Assembly (NCBI GenBank): GCA_021778315.1
Contig: JAJYCQ010000023.1
Span: 1 to 29,587, forward strand
Direction of reading: 5' to 3'
DNA from: Acidobacteriota bacterium
GTDB taxonomy: Bacteria; Acidobacteriota; Terriglobia; Terriglobales; Acidobacteriaceae
Length of the DNA stretch: 29,587 nt
Positions 1 through 7,720 of this stretch are shown here, piece after piece. The stretch's first letter is position 1; every line of letters starts with the position of its first letter. Made by a program: the position numbers and the translations under genes. The notes beneath the pieces are model-generated. The model saw only the letters and a list, made by a program, of their open reading frames with translations, was not told the DNA's origin and searched no databases.

Positions 1-270
1 GCTCCCAACGCCGTCGACAACCGCGAGGCCAACCAGCAGGCCCGCACCGCCCAGGGCCTCCGCTCCGGCCAGATGACCTCCGCCGAAGCCGCCCGCACCA
101 ACGCCAACCAGGCCCGCACCGACCAGCGTGTCCATAACGACCGCAACGCCAACGGAGGAGCCCTCACCCCACAGCAGCGCCGCCAGGCCAACCGCCAGCA
201 AAACCGCAACAGCCGCCAAATCTACAACGAAAAGCACAACAACCAAACCGCCCGCCCCGAAAGGAAATAA
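1..270 (+). CDS. 3' end of a Gln/Arg/Asn-rich small protein (5' truncated by window)
   Basis: Frame 1 is open from the first base to a TAA at 268-270, giving 89 visible residues; the start lies to the left. An internal ATG at 73 exists, but the same composition continues upstream of it, so the gene most likely begins outside. The protein is very rich in Gln, Arg, Asn and Ala and is predicted to be unstructured or helical. It contains two related units of about 30 residues, each of the pattern G-x-x-T, then N, then V/I-x-N and a closing N (one around GQMTSAEAARTN, one around GGALTPQQRRQAN). I recall similar repeat proteins of unknown function in Acidobacteria, often with a signal peptide, but the N-terminus is not visible here. 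Function unknown. A 9-bp hairpin at 311-334 may end its transcript. Confidence 0.7.
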   Translation, partial: APNAVDNREANQQARTAQGLRSGQMTSAEAARTNANQARTDQRVHNDRNANGGALTPQQRRQANRQQNRNSRQIYNEKHNNQTARPERK

Positions 271-310
271 CTCCTCCCCCACCAGAAACCAAAGCACCCT
301 CACCACCCAA

Positions 311-340
311 ACGGCTGGCCCCAGAGCCAGCCGTTCCCTT
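311..340 (+). terminator. Putative intrinsic terminator after the first CDS
   Basis: A perfect 9-bp inverted repeat ACGGCTGGC / GCCAGCCGT (311-319 and 326-334) with a 6-nt loop is followed by the T-containing tail TCCCTTTGC. It lies 40 bp after the stop at 270. The T tract is poor, so termination strength is uncertain. Confidence 0.55.
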
Positions 341-373
341 TGCAGTCACGGGCAATCGCAGCCTATCGTGAAT

Positions 374-390
374 CCGAACTTTCCGAAAAC
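374..390 (+). repeat. Left 17-bp inverted repeat flanking the TIGR03435 gene
   Basis: CCGAACTTTCCGAAAAC is the exact reverse complement of 1822-1838. Next to it, CCGAAA (383-388) and TTTCGG (396-401) form a second, local dyad with a 7-nt spacer. Confidence 0.9.
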
Positions 391-511
391 CTGACTTTCG
401 GGTAGCTACAGCCTTAGCCGCGCGAGACGTGACTCTTTATATAGATCACGTTGCAAATACTGAACGCTAGATTCGCCGTCTGAGCTCCGACCACTTCCAG
501 AGGGTAGAGGC

Positions 512-1651
512 TCAGTTTGGAGAAGGCTTCTCGACATGGTCAACGATGAGGACATCGACGGGTGCCTTTGTGGATTTCAGTTCTAGTCCAAGTTGCTCTT
601 CAATCGCTTCGAACGGATGCAGTGCTACACCCGGGTCGCTCGGCGCGGGAGCGCCTCCACCAGTTCCGCTACTCGGGGTAATGTCAAGCAAAGCATTGAA
701 CCGTATATCAAACTTTCCCTGCAGGTTCGTTTGATCCACGATCAGCCGATCCGGAGCCAGTACTGTCATCAAGCTACGGACGAAATCACTCATCGTCACG
801 TTTGTTTCGATGGTCGTCCATTCCCCTCCCGTCTCCGGTTTTTGGAAGTAATGCGGGGGATCATTAGGATCTTCCTGACTTTTTACGAGTTTTGCTCCGC
901 CTCTTCCTACCGTGAGAGCGTATATGGGAAATTCCTTAGTGTCATGATGGACTACCAACTTGAAACGATCCGCTAAAAGTTTTTGAAGCATCTGCCGCCG
1001 CTGCTCGGTGCTGGGCGCACCATCCTCCACATCGTACTCTGCGTCAATGTCGTATTTTGCTTTTTCCATCGCGGCCGGCATGTCCAGAATCTGTTGCGCA
1101 TGGATCCCGTAAGCAAACAGCATAAGATCCGCGAGCGTGGCGTTTCTAGCGCGGAGGCGACGTCCTGCGTACCCAACGTCCATATAGCCTGCCTCCGGGC
1201 CGCTCGGCTTGATGGTCGCGACATCAAACTCCGGGTGGGCTTCCCCAGCCATCGGTCGAAGGGTTACCGGAGTCTTTCGCATCTCCCACGCCGTCTCAGG
1301 CGTAACGCGCACAAACGTCAGTGGTTGAACTCGTCTGTCGTGAGTCCATCTCCCCACAACATAGTTGCTATCCGCGCTCAAAGTTCCTTCGTAGCTGCTG
1401 TCGAATAGCTGCACAGAAAACTTCAGCGTCGAACCCTCAAACGTCATGTGCTCAACTGGAAGGCTCAGCGACGAACCGCGCCGCGCTATGGAGGCCCGCA
1501 ACCCACTCGCGTCGGACTTTGCGATTTTGAGAATGTATTGGGCCGCGTCGGCTCCTTGGAGTGTTCCCTGCCACGTACCTGCAATATCTTGAGCATGAAG
1601 TGTGGTCGACGTTAGGGCACCGACAGCAAAGATGACCAGAGCTGCTTTCAT
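512..1651 (-). CDS. TIGR03435 (DUF3738) soil-associated acidobacterial protein with N-terminal beta-rich domain
   Basis: 379 aa, secreted or periplasmic. The frame is open to 1858, but I start at the ATG at 1651: it opens a classical signal peptide (MKAALVIFAVGALTSTTLHAQ) and has AGAGG about 9 nt upstream. Residues ~22-125 (DIAGTWQGTLQG ... YEGTLSADSN) form a beta-rich domain of the kind also fused to acidobacterial hydrolases. Residues ~140-345 are the TIGR03435 domain: PEFDVATIKPS, then YGIHAQQILDMP, LLADRFKLVVHHDTKE and LIVDQTNLQGKFDI. The family is strongly expanded in soil Acidobacteria and its biochemical role is unknown. GC is lower than in neighbouring genes. A perfect dyad at 1681-1695 lies 30 bp upstream and may be an operator. 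Family call firm, function unknown. Confidence 0.88.
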   Translation of the reverse strand: MKAALVIFAVGALTSTTLHAQDIAGTWQGTLQGADAAQYILKIAKSDASGLRASIARRGSSLSLPVEHMTFEGSTLKFSVQLFDSSYEGTLSADSNYVVGRWTHDRRVQPLTFVRVTPETAWEMRKTPVTLRPMAGEAHPEFDVATIKPSGPEAGYMDVGYAGRRLRARNATLADLMLFAYGIHAQQILDMPAAMEKAKYDIDAEYDVEDGAPSTEQRRQMLQKLLADRFKLVVHHDTKEFPIYALTVGRGGAKLVKSQEDPNDPPHYFQKPETGGEWTTIETNVTMSDFVRSLMTVLAPDRLIVDQTNLQGKFDIRFNALLDITPSSGTGGGAPAPSDPGVALHPFEAIEEQLGLELKSTKAPVDVLIVDHVEKPSPN

Positions 1652-1680
1652 GATGTGCCTCTTCGCTGCACTCTTACTGC

Positions 1681-1695
1681 CAGATACCTTATCTG
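1681..1695. promoter_or_regulatory. 15-bp dyad upstream of the TIGR03435 gene (possible operator)
   Basis: CAGATA-CCT-TATCTG is a perfect inverted repeat with a 3-nt spacer. It sits 29 bp before the ATG at 1651, in the usual promoter position. No regulator gene is adjacent. I could not assign a convincing -35/-10 pair around it. Confidence 0.4.
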
Positions 1696-1821
1696 ACCGA
1701 AGTCTTGGGGTTTCGTAAGCATTCTTCACCAATTGCTTAACGAAATCAATCCTGGCTGGGTTCAACGGCCGAGTTCGTAGCCATAGATCCTCCAGCGTTG
1801 ATCGTCCTGTCGAAATGCGGT

Positions 1822-1838
1822 GTTTTCGGAAAGTTCGG
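1822..1838 (-). repeat. Right 17-bp inverted repeat flanking the TIGR03435 gene
   Basis: GTTTTCGGAAAGTTCGG is the exact reverse complement of 374-390. It lies in the gap between the TIGR03435 gene and trmJ. Confidence 0.9.
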
Positions 1839-1889
1839 TAAAAAAGCCTGCGTGCCAAGCGTACGCCCGCACTTGCCTAAGCTAGAAGC

Positions 1890-1895
1890 TACACT
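1890..1895 (+). promoter_or_regulatory. -10 box of a probable leaderless trmJ promoter
   Basis: TACACT ends 7 nt before the ATG at 1903, so transcription would start at or next to the start codon. No Shine-Dalgarno sequence is present. The -35 region is not recognisable. Confidence 0.5.
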
Positions 1896-1902
1896 CTCTC
1901 TT

Positions 1903-2766
1903 ATGCTCTCCGCCGCCGCCCGCGCCCGCCTCACCATCGTCCTCGTCGGCGCCCGCAACCCCTCCAACATCGGCGCCGCGGCCCGCGCCATGCAGGACTT
2001 CGGCTTCTCCGACCTCCGCATCGTCAATGACTTCGCCGCCCCCTTCGAAGCCGCCCAGCTCGAGGCCCTGCAGGTTGACAACCCAGCCGCCGTAGCCGCC
2101 CAGCACGTCATGCGCCACGCCCGCCGCTACGACACCCTCGCCCCCGCCCTCGCCGACTGCTCCCTCATCGTCGCCACCACCGCCATCGGCGAGCGCGAAA
2201 TCAAACACCCCCTCATCCCCCTCCAGCAAGCCGCCCCCCTCATCCTCTCCGCTCTCAACACCCCCACAAATCCGGGTGCCCCATCCATGACGGCTCCATC
2301 GTCATGGGTGGGCTCCGACGAACCCCAGCCCACCCCCAAAACTGCCATCCTCTTCGGCTCCGAAAAAACCGGCCTCACCAGGGACCACCTCTCCCACGCC
2401 ACCCTACTCACCACCATCCCCATGTTCTCCCCAAGCGCTGCGGCTGGGAGCCCTGCAGCCCGCCACCTCTCCATGAACCTCGGCCAATCCGTAGCCGTCT
2501 GTCTCTACGAACTCACCCGCCAGGGCTTCGAGCACTCCCTCGAACTCCCGCAGACCCACGAAGCCCCCGCCACAGCGCAAGACCGCGAGCTTCTCACCCA
2601 GCTCCTCCTCGACGTCCTCCAGGCCACCGGCTACACCCGCCGCTTCCCCGCCAACTCCTCCGAGCCCCTCATCCGCCAGCTCATCCAGCCCCTCGGCACC
2701 TCCCACCGAGAGGCCATGACCTGGATGGGCATCTTCCGCCAGATCCTCTGGAGCCACCGCCCCTGA
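1903..2766 (+). CDS. trmJ: TrmJ-like TrmH/SpoU-family RNA 2'-O-methyltransferase
   Basis: 287 aa. SpoU (SPOUT) methyltransferases use S-adenosylmethionine to methylate ribose 2'-OH; TrmJ acts on position 32 of tRNAs in the cytoplasm. Motif 1 is NPSNIGAAARAM (residues 19-30), motif 2 ILFGSEKTGLT, motif 3 LSMNLGQSVAVCLYE; together they build the trefoil-knot SAM site. The C-terminal ~75 residues resemble the TrmJ helical extension (LLTQLLLDVLQATGYTRR). The frame is open upstream to 1798, but the ATG at 1903 is chosen because motif 1 then sits at the usual distance and a TACACT -10 box ends 7 nt before it. Two loops are longer than usual: one before motif 2 (PSMTAPSSWVGSDEPQ) and one before motif 3 (FSPSAAAGSPAARH). 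The substrate is inferred from the family. Confidence 0.82.
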   Translation: MLSAAARARLTIVLVGARNPSNIGAAARAMQDFGFSDLRIVNDFAAPFEAAQLEALQVDNPAAVAAQHVMRHARRYDTLAPALADCSLIVATTAIGEREIKHPLIPLQQAAPLILSALNTPTNPGAPSMTAPSSWVGSDEPQPTPKTAILFGSEKTGLTRDHLSHATLLTTIPMFSPSAAAGSPAARHLSMNLGQSVAVCLYELTRQGFEHSLELPQTHEAPATAQDRELLTQLLLDVLQATGYTRRFPANSSEPLIRQLIQPLGTSHREAMTWMGIFRQILWSHRP

Positions 2767-2908
2767 CCCTGACCCTCTCCCCGCCCCAAAACCACCGCCA
2801 AAATCCACCGCGCATCCCGTACCTTCCCTCAGTCACGCGGCTTGCAACCCAAGGCCCCGCTCCATCCACCTGAAATCCACACCCTCCGCACGCTCCCTCC
2901 CGCCCCGA

Positions 2909-2914
2909 TAAAAT
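2909..2914 (+). promoter_or_regulatory. -10 box of a probable leaderless pcrA promoter
   Basis: TAAAAT ends 7 nt before the GTG at 2922. This geometry supports the GTG rather than the ATG at 2943 as the start. No Shine-Dalgarno sequence precedes either codon. Confidence 0.5.
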
Positions 2915-2921
2915 AGACCCT

Positions 2922-5762
2922 GTGGCCGACCTTCTCGCAAACATGAACCCCCAGCAACGCGAGGGAATCCTCTCGGTCGATGGCCCCGTGCTTCTCCTCG
3001 CCGGCGCCGGCAGCGGCAAAACCCGCGTCATCACTCACCGGATCGCATACCTCATACAGGAGCGGGGCATCTCCCCCGACAACATCCTGGCCGTCACCTT
3101 CACCAACAAGGCCGCCAAGGAGATGGTCGAGCGCGTCGAAAAGATCCTCGGCCACGCCACCCTCGCCCAACCCACCATCGCCACCTTCCACAGCTTCTGC
3201 GTCCGCGTCCTCCGCCGCGATATCGAAGCCCTCCGCATTGGCAACACAGGACTTACCCGCACCTTCGCCATCTACGACGAAACCGACCAGCAAGCCGTAG
3301 TCAAGCAAGCCATCAAGCGCCTAAACCTTGATGACAAAACACTTAAGCCCCGAGTAGCCCTCGGCCGCATCTCCTGGGCCAAGAACCACATGATCGACCC
3401 CCAGGAGTATTTCCTAGCTTCCACCAACCCCATGGAAGAGAAAATAGCCCACATCTTCGAGATCTATAAGAAGGAGCTAGCCAAGGCTAACGCGTTGGAT
3501 TTCGACGACTTACTCCTCGAAACCGTCCGCCTTTTGAAGTCCTCCAGCGAAGTCCGCGACCGCTACAACCGCCGCTACAAATACCTCCTCATCGACGAAT
3601 ACCAGGACACCAACCGCCCCCAGTACGAACTCATGAAATTGCTAGGTAAACACAGCAATGTCTGCGTAGTAGGAGACGAAGACCAGTCCATTTACAGCTG
3701 GCGCGGCGCCGACATCAAGAACATCCTCGACTTCGAAAAAGACTTCCCCAACGCCCAGACCATCCGCCTCGAACAGAACTACCGCTCCACCCAGATCATC
3801 CTCGAGGGAGCCAGCGCCGTAGTCGCGCAAAATACTCAGCGCAAAGGGAAAAACCTCTTCACCACCCGCGAAGGAGGCTCCCTCATCGGCTACTACGAAG
3901 CCCCCGACGGCGAAAACGAAGCCCTCTTTATCGCCGACCGCATCGCCAAATACTTCCGCGAAGCCGCCGCCGGCACCGACAACCCCATCGAAACCCCACG
4001 CTGCGCCGTCCTCTATCGCACAAACTCCCAGTCGCGCCTCGTAGAAGAAGCCCTGCGCCGCTATCAAATCAAGTACCACATGGTAGGAGGCTTCAGCTTC
4101 TACGACCGGTCCGAAGTCAAGGACATCCTCAGCTACCTCAAGCTGGTCCAGAACCCCCATGATTCCATAGCGTTAGGCCGCGTCGTCAACTCCCCACCGC
4201 GCGGCATCGGCAAGACCACCATGGACACCCTCGAGCGCATCGCCCTCACCACGGGCTGTAGCTCCTGGGACGCCATCGAGCGAGTTGCCGAAGAAAAGCT
4301 CCTCCCCGCCCGCGCCATCACCGCCCTCAGCAACTTCCGCAAGCTCATCGAAGACGCCCGCGCCATGTTAGGCCCCGACTTTCTCGCCCACCTAGAAAGC
4401 GATATACCTAATTTAATCAATGAGATAGCTCTAACCGACGACCAACTCGAAGCCGCCGCCGCCAGCTTCGATCCCGAGTCTCTCGCAACCGAAGACGACA
4501 CTAACTTCGACTTCGGCTTCCCCGCCAGCGAACAAACTCCCCTCTCCATCGCAGCCAACGACGCCAACTCCGACTTCGACACCAGCTTCAACTTCGACTT
4601 CGACTTCGGCCCCACCGAAGAAATCAGCACCATCGCCCCCGAGAACGCAAGCAGCGAGCCAGCCCCCGCCAACACCGCCAGCATCAACCCCTTCGCCCCC
4701 ATCCCTCTCAAGCAAAGTGCCTCTGATGCAGCAAAAGCGCGCCTCGACCGCATCGTTGCAGCCCAAACCAGCGACGATCCAACTCTCGCCATCCGCGAAG
4801 GATTCCGCAAGCCCGGCGATCCCGCCACCCTCCCCGAGCTCATCAAGTTCCTCAACGACCGCTCTGGCTACATCCGCGCCCTCGAAGACGAGGCCACGCC
4901 GGAATCCTTCTCCCGCATCGAGAACCTCAAGGAACTCGCCAACGCCGCGCAGGACGCCACCTCTCACGGCGAAACCCTCGCCGAGTTCCTCGACCACGCC
5001 GCCCTCGTCTCCGATGCAGATTCCTACTCCGCCGACGCCCGCGTCACTCTCATGACCCTCCACGCCGCCAAGGGCCTCGAGTTCCCCCTCGTCTTCCTCG
5101 CCGGCCTCGAAGAAGGCCTCTTCCCCCACGCCCGTACCCTCACCGACCCCACCCAGATGGAAGAGGAGCGCCGCCTCTGCTACGTTGGCATGACCCGCGC
5201 CATGGACACCCTCATCATGACCCGCGCGCGCTATCGCCGCCGCTACGGCAACGACAGCCCAGAGTCCTCGATGCCTTCGCGCTTCCTCGAAGAGGTCCCC
5301 TCCAAGCTCATCGAAGACCTCTCCCCCGCCAGCTACGGCAGCGCCTATTCGACCGCCTATCCTCAACGAAACAAGCGCCCCGGCGGCACCGATGACTTCG
5401 GAGCCGAGCGACACTACAGCTACGAAGACGAAAGCCAGGACTCCACCTCCAGCGGCGCAAAGTCCTACGCCTCGCAGCGTTTCGGACAGCGCCGACCCTC
5501 CGCCGGCAGCGGACCGCTCGACAACACTGCAGCCTTCTTCGGCAAGGGCGGAGCCTTCAAAGGCCGCCCCCGTATGGACGTTCCCGCGCCCACCGGACGC
5601 ACCGGCCTGGGCAAAGGAGCCCGCGTCCGCCATCCCAAATACGGCGAAGGAATCATCTTCGCGCGCGAAGGAGACGGCGAAGATGCCAAGCTTACCGTAC
5701 AATTTAGTAGTCACGGCATGAAGAAGCTGGTCGAGAAGTTCGCCCAGCTCGAACGGCTCTAA
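2922..5762 (+). CDS. pcrA: ATP-dependent DNA helicase PcrA/UvrD (superfamily 1A) with an acidic insertion
   Basis: 946 aa with a GTG start. It unwinds DNA 3'-5' in nucleotide excision and mismatch repair and removes stalled protein-DNA complexes. Motif I is AGAGSGKT (Lys33), Ia AVTFTNKAAKEM, II DEYQDTN (Asp225-Glu226), III GDEDQSIYSWRGAD, IV LEQNYRST, V TLHAAKGLEFPLVFLAGLEEG, VI ERRLCYVGMTRA. The last ~50 residues (GKGARVRHPKYGEGIIFAREG) are the Tudor-like tail that contacts RNA polymerase in PcrA. The chain is ~200 residues longer than typical PcrA because of an acidic, low-complexity insertion at about residues 506-640. It has Phe-Asp-Phe runs and a Pro/Ala/Ser stretch, and lies in subdomain 2B just before DRSGYIRAL. 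There is also a Ser/Gly-rich linker before the Tudor-like tail. Codons end strongly in C. Confidence 0.95.
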   Translation: MADLLANMNPQQREGILSVDGPVLLLAGAGSGKTRVITHRIAYLIQERGISPDNILAVTFTNKAAKEMVERVEKILGHATLAQPTIATFHSFCVRVLRRDIEALRIGNTGLTRTFAIYDETDQQAVVKQAIKRLNLDDKTLKPRVALGRISWAKNHMIDPQEYFLASTNPMEEKIAHIFEIYKKELAKANALDFDDLLLETVRLLKSSSEVRDRYNRRYKYLLIDEYQDTNRPQYELMKLLGKHSNVCVVGDEDQSIYSWRGADIKNILDFEKDFPNAQTIRLEQNYRSTQIILEGASAVVAQNTQRKGKNLFTTREGGSLIGYYEAPDGENEALFIADRIAKYFREAAAGTDNPIETPRCAVLYRTNSQSRLVEEALRRYQIKYHMVGGFSFYDRSEVKDILSYLKLVQNPHDSIALGRVVNSPPRGIGKTTMDTLERIALTTGCSSWDAIERVAEEKLLPARAITALSNFRKLIEDARAMLGPDFLAHLESDIPNLINEIALTDDQLEAAAASFDPESLATEDDTNFDFGFPASEQTPLSIAANDANSDFDTSFNFDFDFGPTEEISTIAPENASSEPAPANTASINPFAPIPLKQSASDAAKARLDRIVAAQTSDDPTLAIREGFRKPGDPATLPELIKFLNDRSGYIRALEDEATPESFSRIENLKELANAAQDATSHGETLAEFLDHAALVSDADSYSADARVTLMTLHAAKGLEFPLVFLAGLEEGLFPHARTLTDPTQMEEERRLCYVGMTRAMDTLIMTRARYRRRYGNDSPESSMPSRFLEEVPSKLIEDLSPASYGSAYSTAYPQRNKRPGGTDDFGAERHYSYEDESQDSTSSGAKSYASQRFGQRRPSAGSGPLDNTAAFFGKGGAFKGRPRMDVPAPTGRTGLGKGARVRHPKYGEGIIFAREGDGEDAKLTVQFSSHGMKKLVEKFAQLERL

Positions 5763-5837
5763 TGGAGTCTGCTCGCCTGTTGGCCGGCGGCGCCGAACAC
5801 ACATCTAATTTAAGTACAGAGAGAAGAACACATCATC

Positions 5838-5993
5838 ATGGCAGACACCTCCAAGATCACCGACAAAATCGAGCGCAAGAAGGTAAAGCGCGCCGCACGT
5901 AAAGCAGCCGCTCCAAAGGCTCCCCGCACCGGAGCCCGTGGCGAGAACAAGGCCAAGATCAAGAAGGCAGCACGCGGCCAGTCCAAGCGATAG
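5838..5993 (+). CDS. 51-aa Lys/Arg/Ala-rich basic protein
   Basis: A short gene with ATG at 5838 and TAG at 5991-5993. The purine tract AGAGAGAAG about 12 nt upstream can act as a weak Shine-Dalgarno sequence. The product begins MADTSKITDKIERKK and ends ARGQSKR. Roughly a third of its residues are Lys or Arg, with Ala, Gly and Pro making up much of the rest and no Cys, Trp, Phe or Tyr. That composition suggests a disordered nucleic-acid-binding peptide such as a histone H1-like tail or an RNA or ribosome-associated protein. It lies 75 bp after pcrA and is followed by its own very strong terminator at 6027-6057, which argues for real expression. I do not recognise a named family; the binding role is inference from composition. 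Confidence 0.75.
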   Translation: MADTSKITDKIERKKVKRAARKAAAPKAPRTGARGENKAKIKKAARGQSKR

Positions 5994-6026
5994 AACAATA
6001 GCCAAATGCACTCAGGCATAAAGCCA

Positions 6027-6057
6027 ACGGGCAGAGCTTCGGCTCTGCCCGTTTTTC
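6027..6057 (+). terminator. Strong intrinsic terminator with UUCG tetraloop
   Basis: An 11-bp perfect stem ACGGGCAGAGC / GCTCTGCCCGT (6027-6037 and 6042-6052) is closed by the extra-stable cUUCGg tetraloop and followed by a T run (6052-6056). It ends the transcript of the 51-aa protein gene and separates it from the permease gene. Confidence 0.93.
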
Positions 6058-6150
6058 ATTGGACGCAGGCCCGCAAATTCCCTCCACCTCGCCAGCCGCG
6101 CCACTCCCGCATACAATCGTTTCCAACCCTGTAACTCCGACAGACAAGGA

Positions 6151-7707
6151 ATGAGCACCCTGGCCCGACAAATCTTCGCCACCAAGTCCATTGACAAGCT
6201 CATCCGCGAGTCCGAAGCGCCAGAGACGGCGCTCAAGAAGACTCTCGGCCCCGTCTCGCTCACCGCCCTCGGCATCGGCGCCGTCATCGGCTCCGGCATC
6301 TTCACGGTCATCGGGACCGCCATCGCCGGAGAAAAGTTCGACACCACCTCTATCCTGCACGCGCCGGTGGCCGACTACCTCATCCACCACTCCGCGCTCG
6401 CCGGTCGCCCCGGCGCAGGCCCCGCTCTGGCCCTCTCGCTGGTTCTTGTCGCCATCATCTGCGCGCTTACCGGCCTCTGTTACGCCGAGCTCGCCAGCAT
6501 GATCCCCATCGCCGGCTCCGCCTACACCTACACCTACGCCACCATGGGCGAGCTCATCGCCTGGATCATCGGCTGGGATCTCATCCTCGAATACGCCGGC
6601 TCCAACATGAGCGTCAGCGTCGGCTTCGCCGCCCACATCGTCGATCTCATGGACTGGTTCGGCATCCATCCCACCGCCAAATGGATCTCCCCGGCCTTCC
6701 TCCCCGGAGGCCTCCAGGACCTCGGCTCCAACTGGATCTACCAGCCCGGATGGCACTTCGGCTTCAACATCCCCGCCTTCCTCATCGTTCTTCTGCTCAC
6801 CGTCGTTCTCGTCCGAGGCATCCGCGAATCCGCCCGCACCAACAACATCATGGTGCTCGTCAAGCTCGCCGCCATCCTCATCTTCCTCTTCGCCGGAGCG
6901 CAGTTCATCAAGCCCGCCCTCTATCATCCCTTCGCTCCCAACGGCTGGTCCGGCATCCTCACCGGCGGCTCCATCATCTTCTTCACCTACATCGGCTTCG
7001 ACTCCGTCTCCACCGCCGCCGAAGAGTGCCGCAACCCCCAGCGCGACCTCCCCATCGGCATCATCGCGACGCTCATCGTCTGCACCGTCCTCTACATCGG
7101 AGTCGCCGTCGTCCTCACCGGCCTCGTTCCCTGGCAGAGTATGGTTGACGACGCAGCACCCGTCGTCAACGCCCTGAGAAAGCTCTCCGGCCAACCCGGC
7201 GGCCACTCCCTCCACTGGGTTCGACTCGTCGTGCTTCTCGGCGCGCTCAGCGGCATGATCTCGTCCATCCTCGTCTTCCAGCTCGGCCAGTCGCGCGTCT
7301 GGTTCGCCATGTCGCGCGACGGCCTGCTACCCAGCTTCTTCTCCCGCGTCAGCGTCAAATACCGCACGCCGGCCATCGCCACCTGGGTCGCGGGCATCGT
7401 CGTCGCCATCCCCGCCGGCCTCTTCGACATCGGCACCCTCACCGACCTCTCCAACATCGGCACGCTCTTCGCCTTCGCCCTCGTCTCGATCGGCGTCATC
7501 ATCCTGCGCTACAAAGACCCCGACCGCCACCGCAGTTTCCGCGTCCCCTTCGGCCCGGTCATCCCCGCGCTCAGCGTTCTCTTCTGCATCCTGCTCATGG
7601 CCGGCCTACCCATCATCACCTGGCTCCGCTTCTTCGTCTGGCTCTCCATCGGCCTGGTCATCTACGTCTTCTACAGCCGCAAACGCAGCGAATTCTACAA
7701 AGGCTAA
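6151..7707 (+). CDS. APC-family amino acid permease (cationic amino acid transporter type)
   Basis: 518 aa inner-membrane secondary transporter of the amino acid-polyamine-organocation superfamily, closest in layout to the CAT/YfnA group. The N-terminus (LFATK-like FATKSIDKLIRESE) leads into the first membrane helix with the substrate-binding motif GIGAVIGSGIF (residues 41-51). GFDSVSTAAEECRNPQRDLPIG (from residue 282) is the conserved CAT-family helix 6 and loop. About 12-14 hydrophobic segments can be counted. Family members have an extended first loop, matching ~60-90 here. The start codon is directly preceded by AAGGA with no spacer, an odd ribosome site; TACAAT about 30 nt upstream may be a -10 box. 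The specific substrate cannot be read from the sequence. Confidence 0.9.
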   Translation: MSTLARQIFATKSIDKLIRESEAPETALKKTLGPVSLTALGIGAVIGSGIFTVIGTAIAGEKFDTTSILHAPVADYLIHHSALAGRPGAGPALALSLVLVAIICALTGLCYAELASMIPIAGSAYTYTYATMGELIAWIIGWDLILEYAGSNMSVSVGFAAHIVDLMDWFGIHPTAKWISPAFLPGGLQDLGSNWIYQPGWHFGFNIPAFLIVLLLTVVLVRGIRESARTNNIMVLVKLAAILIFLFAGAQFIKPALYHPFAPNGWSGILTGGSIIFFTYIGFDSVSTAAEECRNPQRDLPIGIIATLIVCTVLYIGVAVVLTGLVPWQSMVDDAAPVVNALRKLSGQPGGHSLHWVRLVVLLGALSGMISSILVFQLGQSRVWFAMSRDGLLPSFFSRVSVKYRTPAIATWVAGIVVAIPAGLFDIGTLTDLSNIGTLFAFALVSIGVIILRYKDPDRHRSFRVPFGPVIPALSVLFCILLMAGLPIITWLRFFVWLSIGLVIYVFYSRKRSEFYKG

Positions 7708-7720
7708 AGGGAGCGAAAAC

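Larger units (their letters stand above)
374..1838. mobile_element. Candidate inverted-repeat-bounded cassette carrying a TIGR03435 gene
   Basis: The 1465-bp interval is bounded by two perfect 17-bp copies of CCGAACTTTCCGAAAAC facing inward (374-390 plus, 1822-1838 minus). It contains one gene (TIGR03435 family, 512-1651) and visibly lower GC than the flanking C-rich genes. There is no transposase inside and no clear target-site duplication, so if mobile it would have to be a non-autonomous, MITE-like passenger element. The repeats could instead be paired regulator-binding sites. Seen: the repeats and the composition change. Inferred: mobility. Confidence 0.35.

Noticed and set aside
480..515. 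CTGAGC ... GCTCAG repeat at the end of the TIGR03435 gene as a terminator
   Set aside because: The 6-bp stem has a 24-nt loop and no T tract.
4431..5804. Minus-strand frame of 457 codons rich in Gly, Glu and Ala
   Set aside because: Antisense shadow of pcrA; the helicase motifs on the plus strand are complete.
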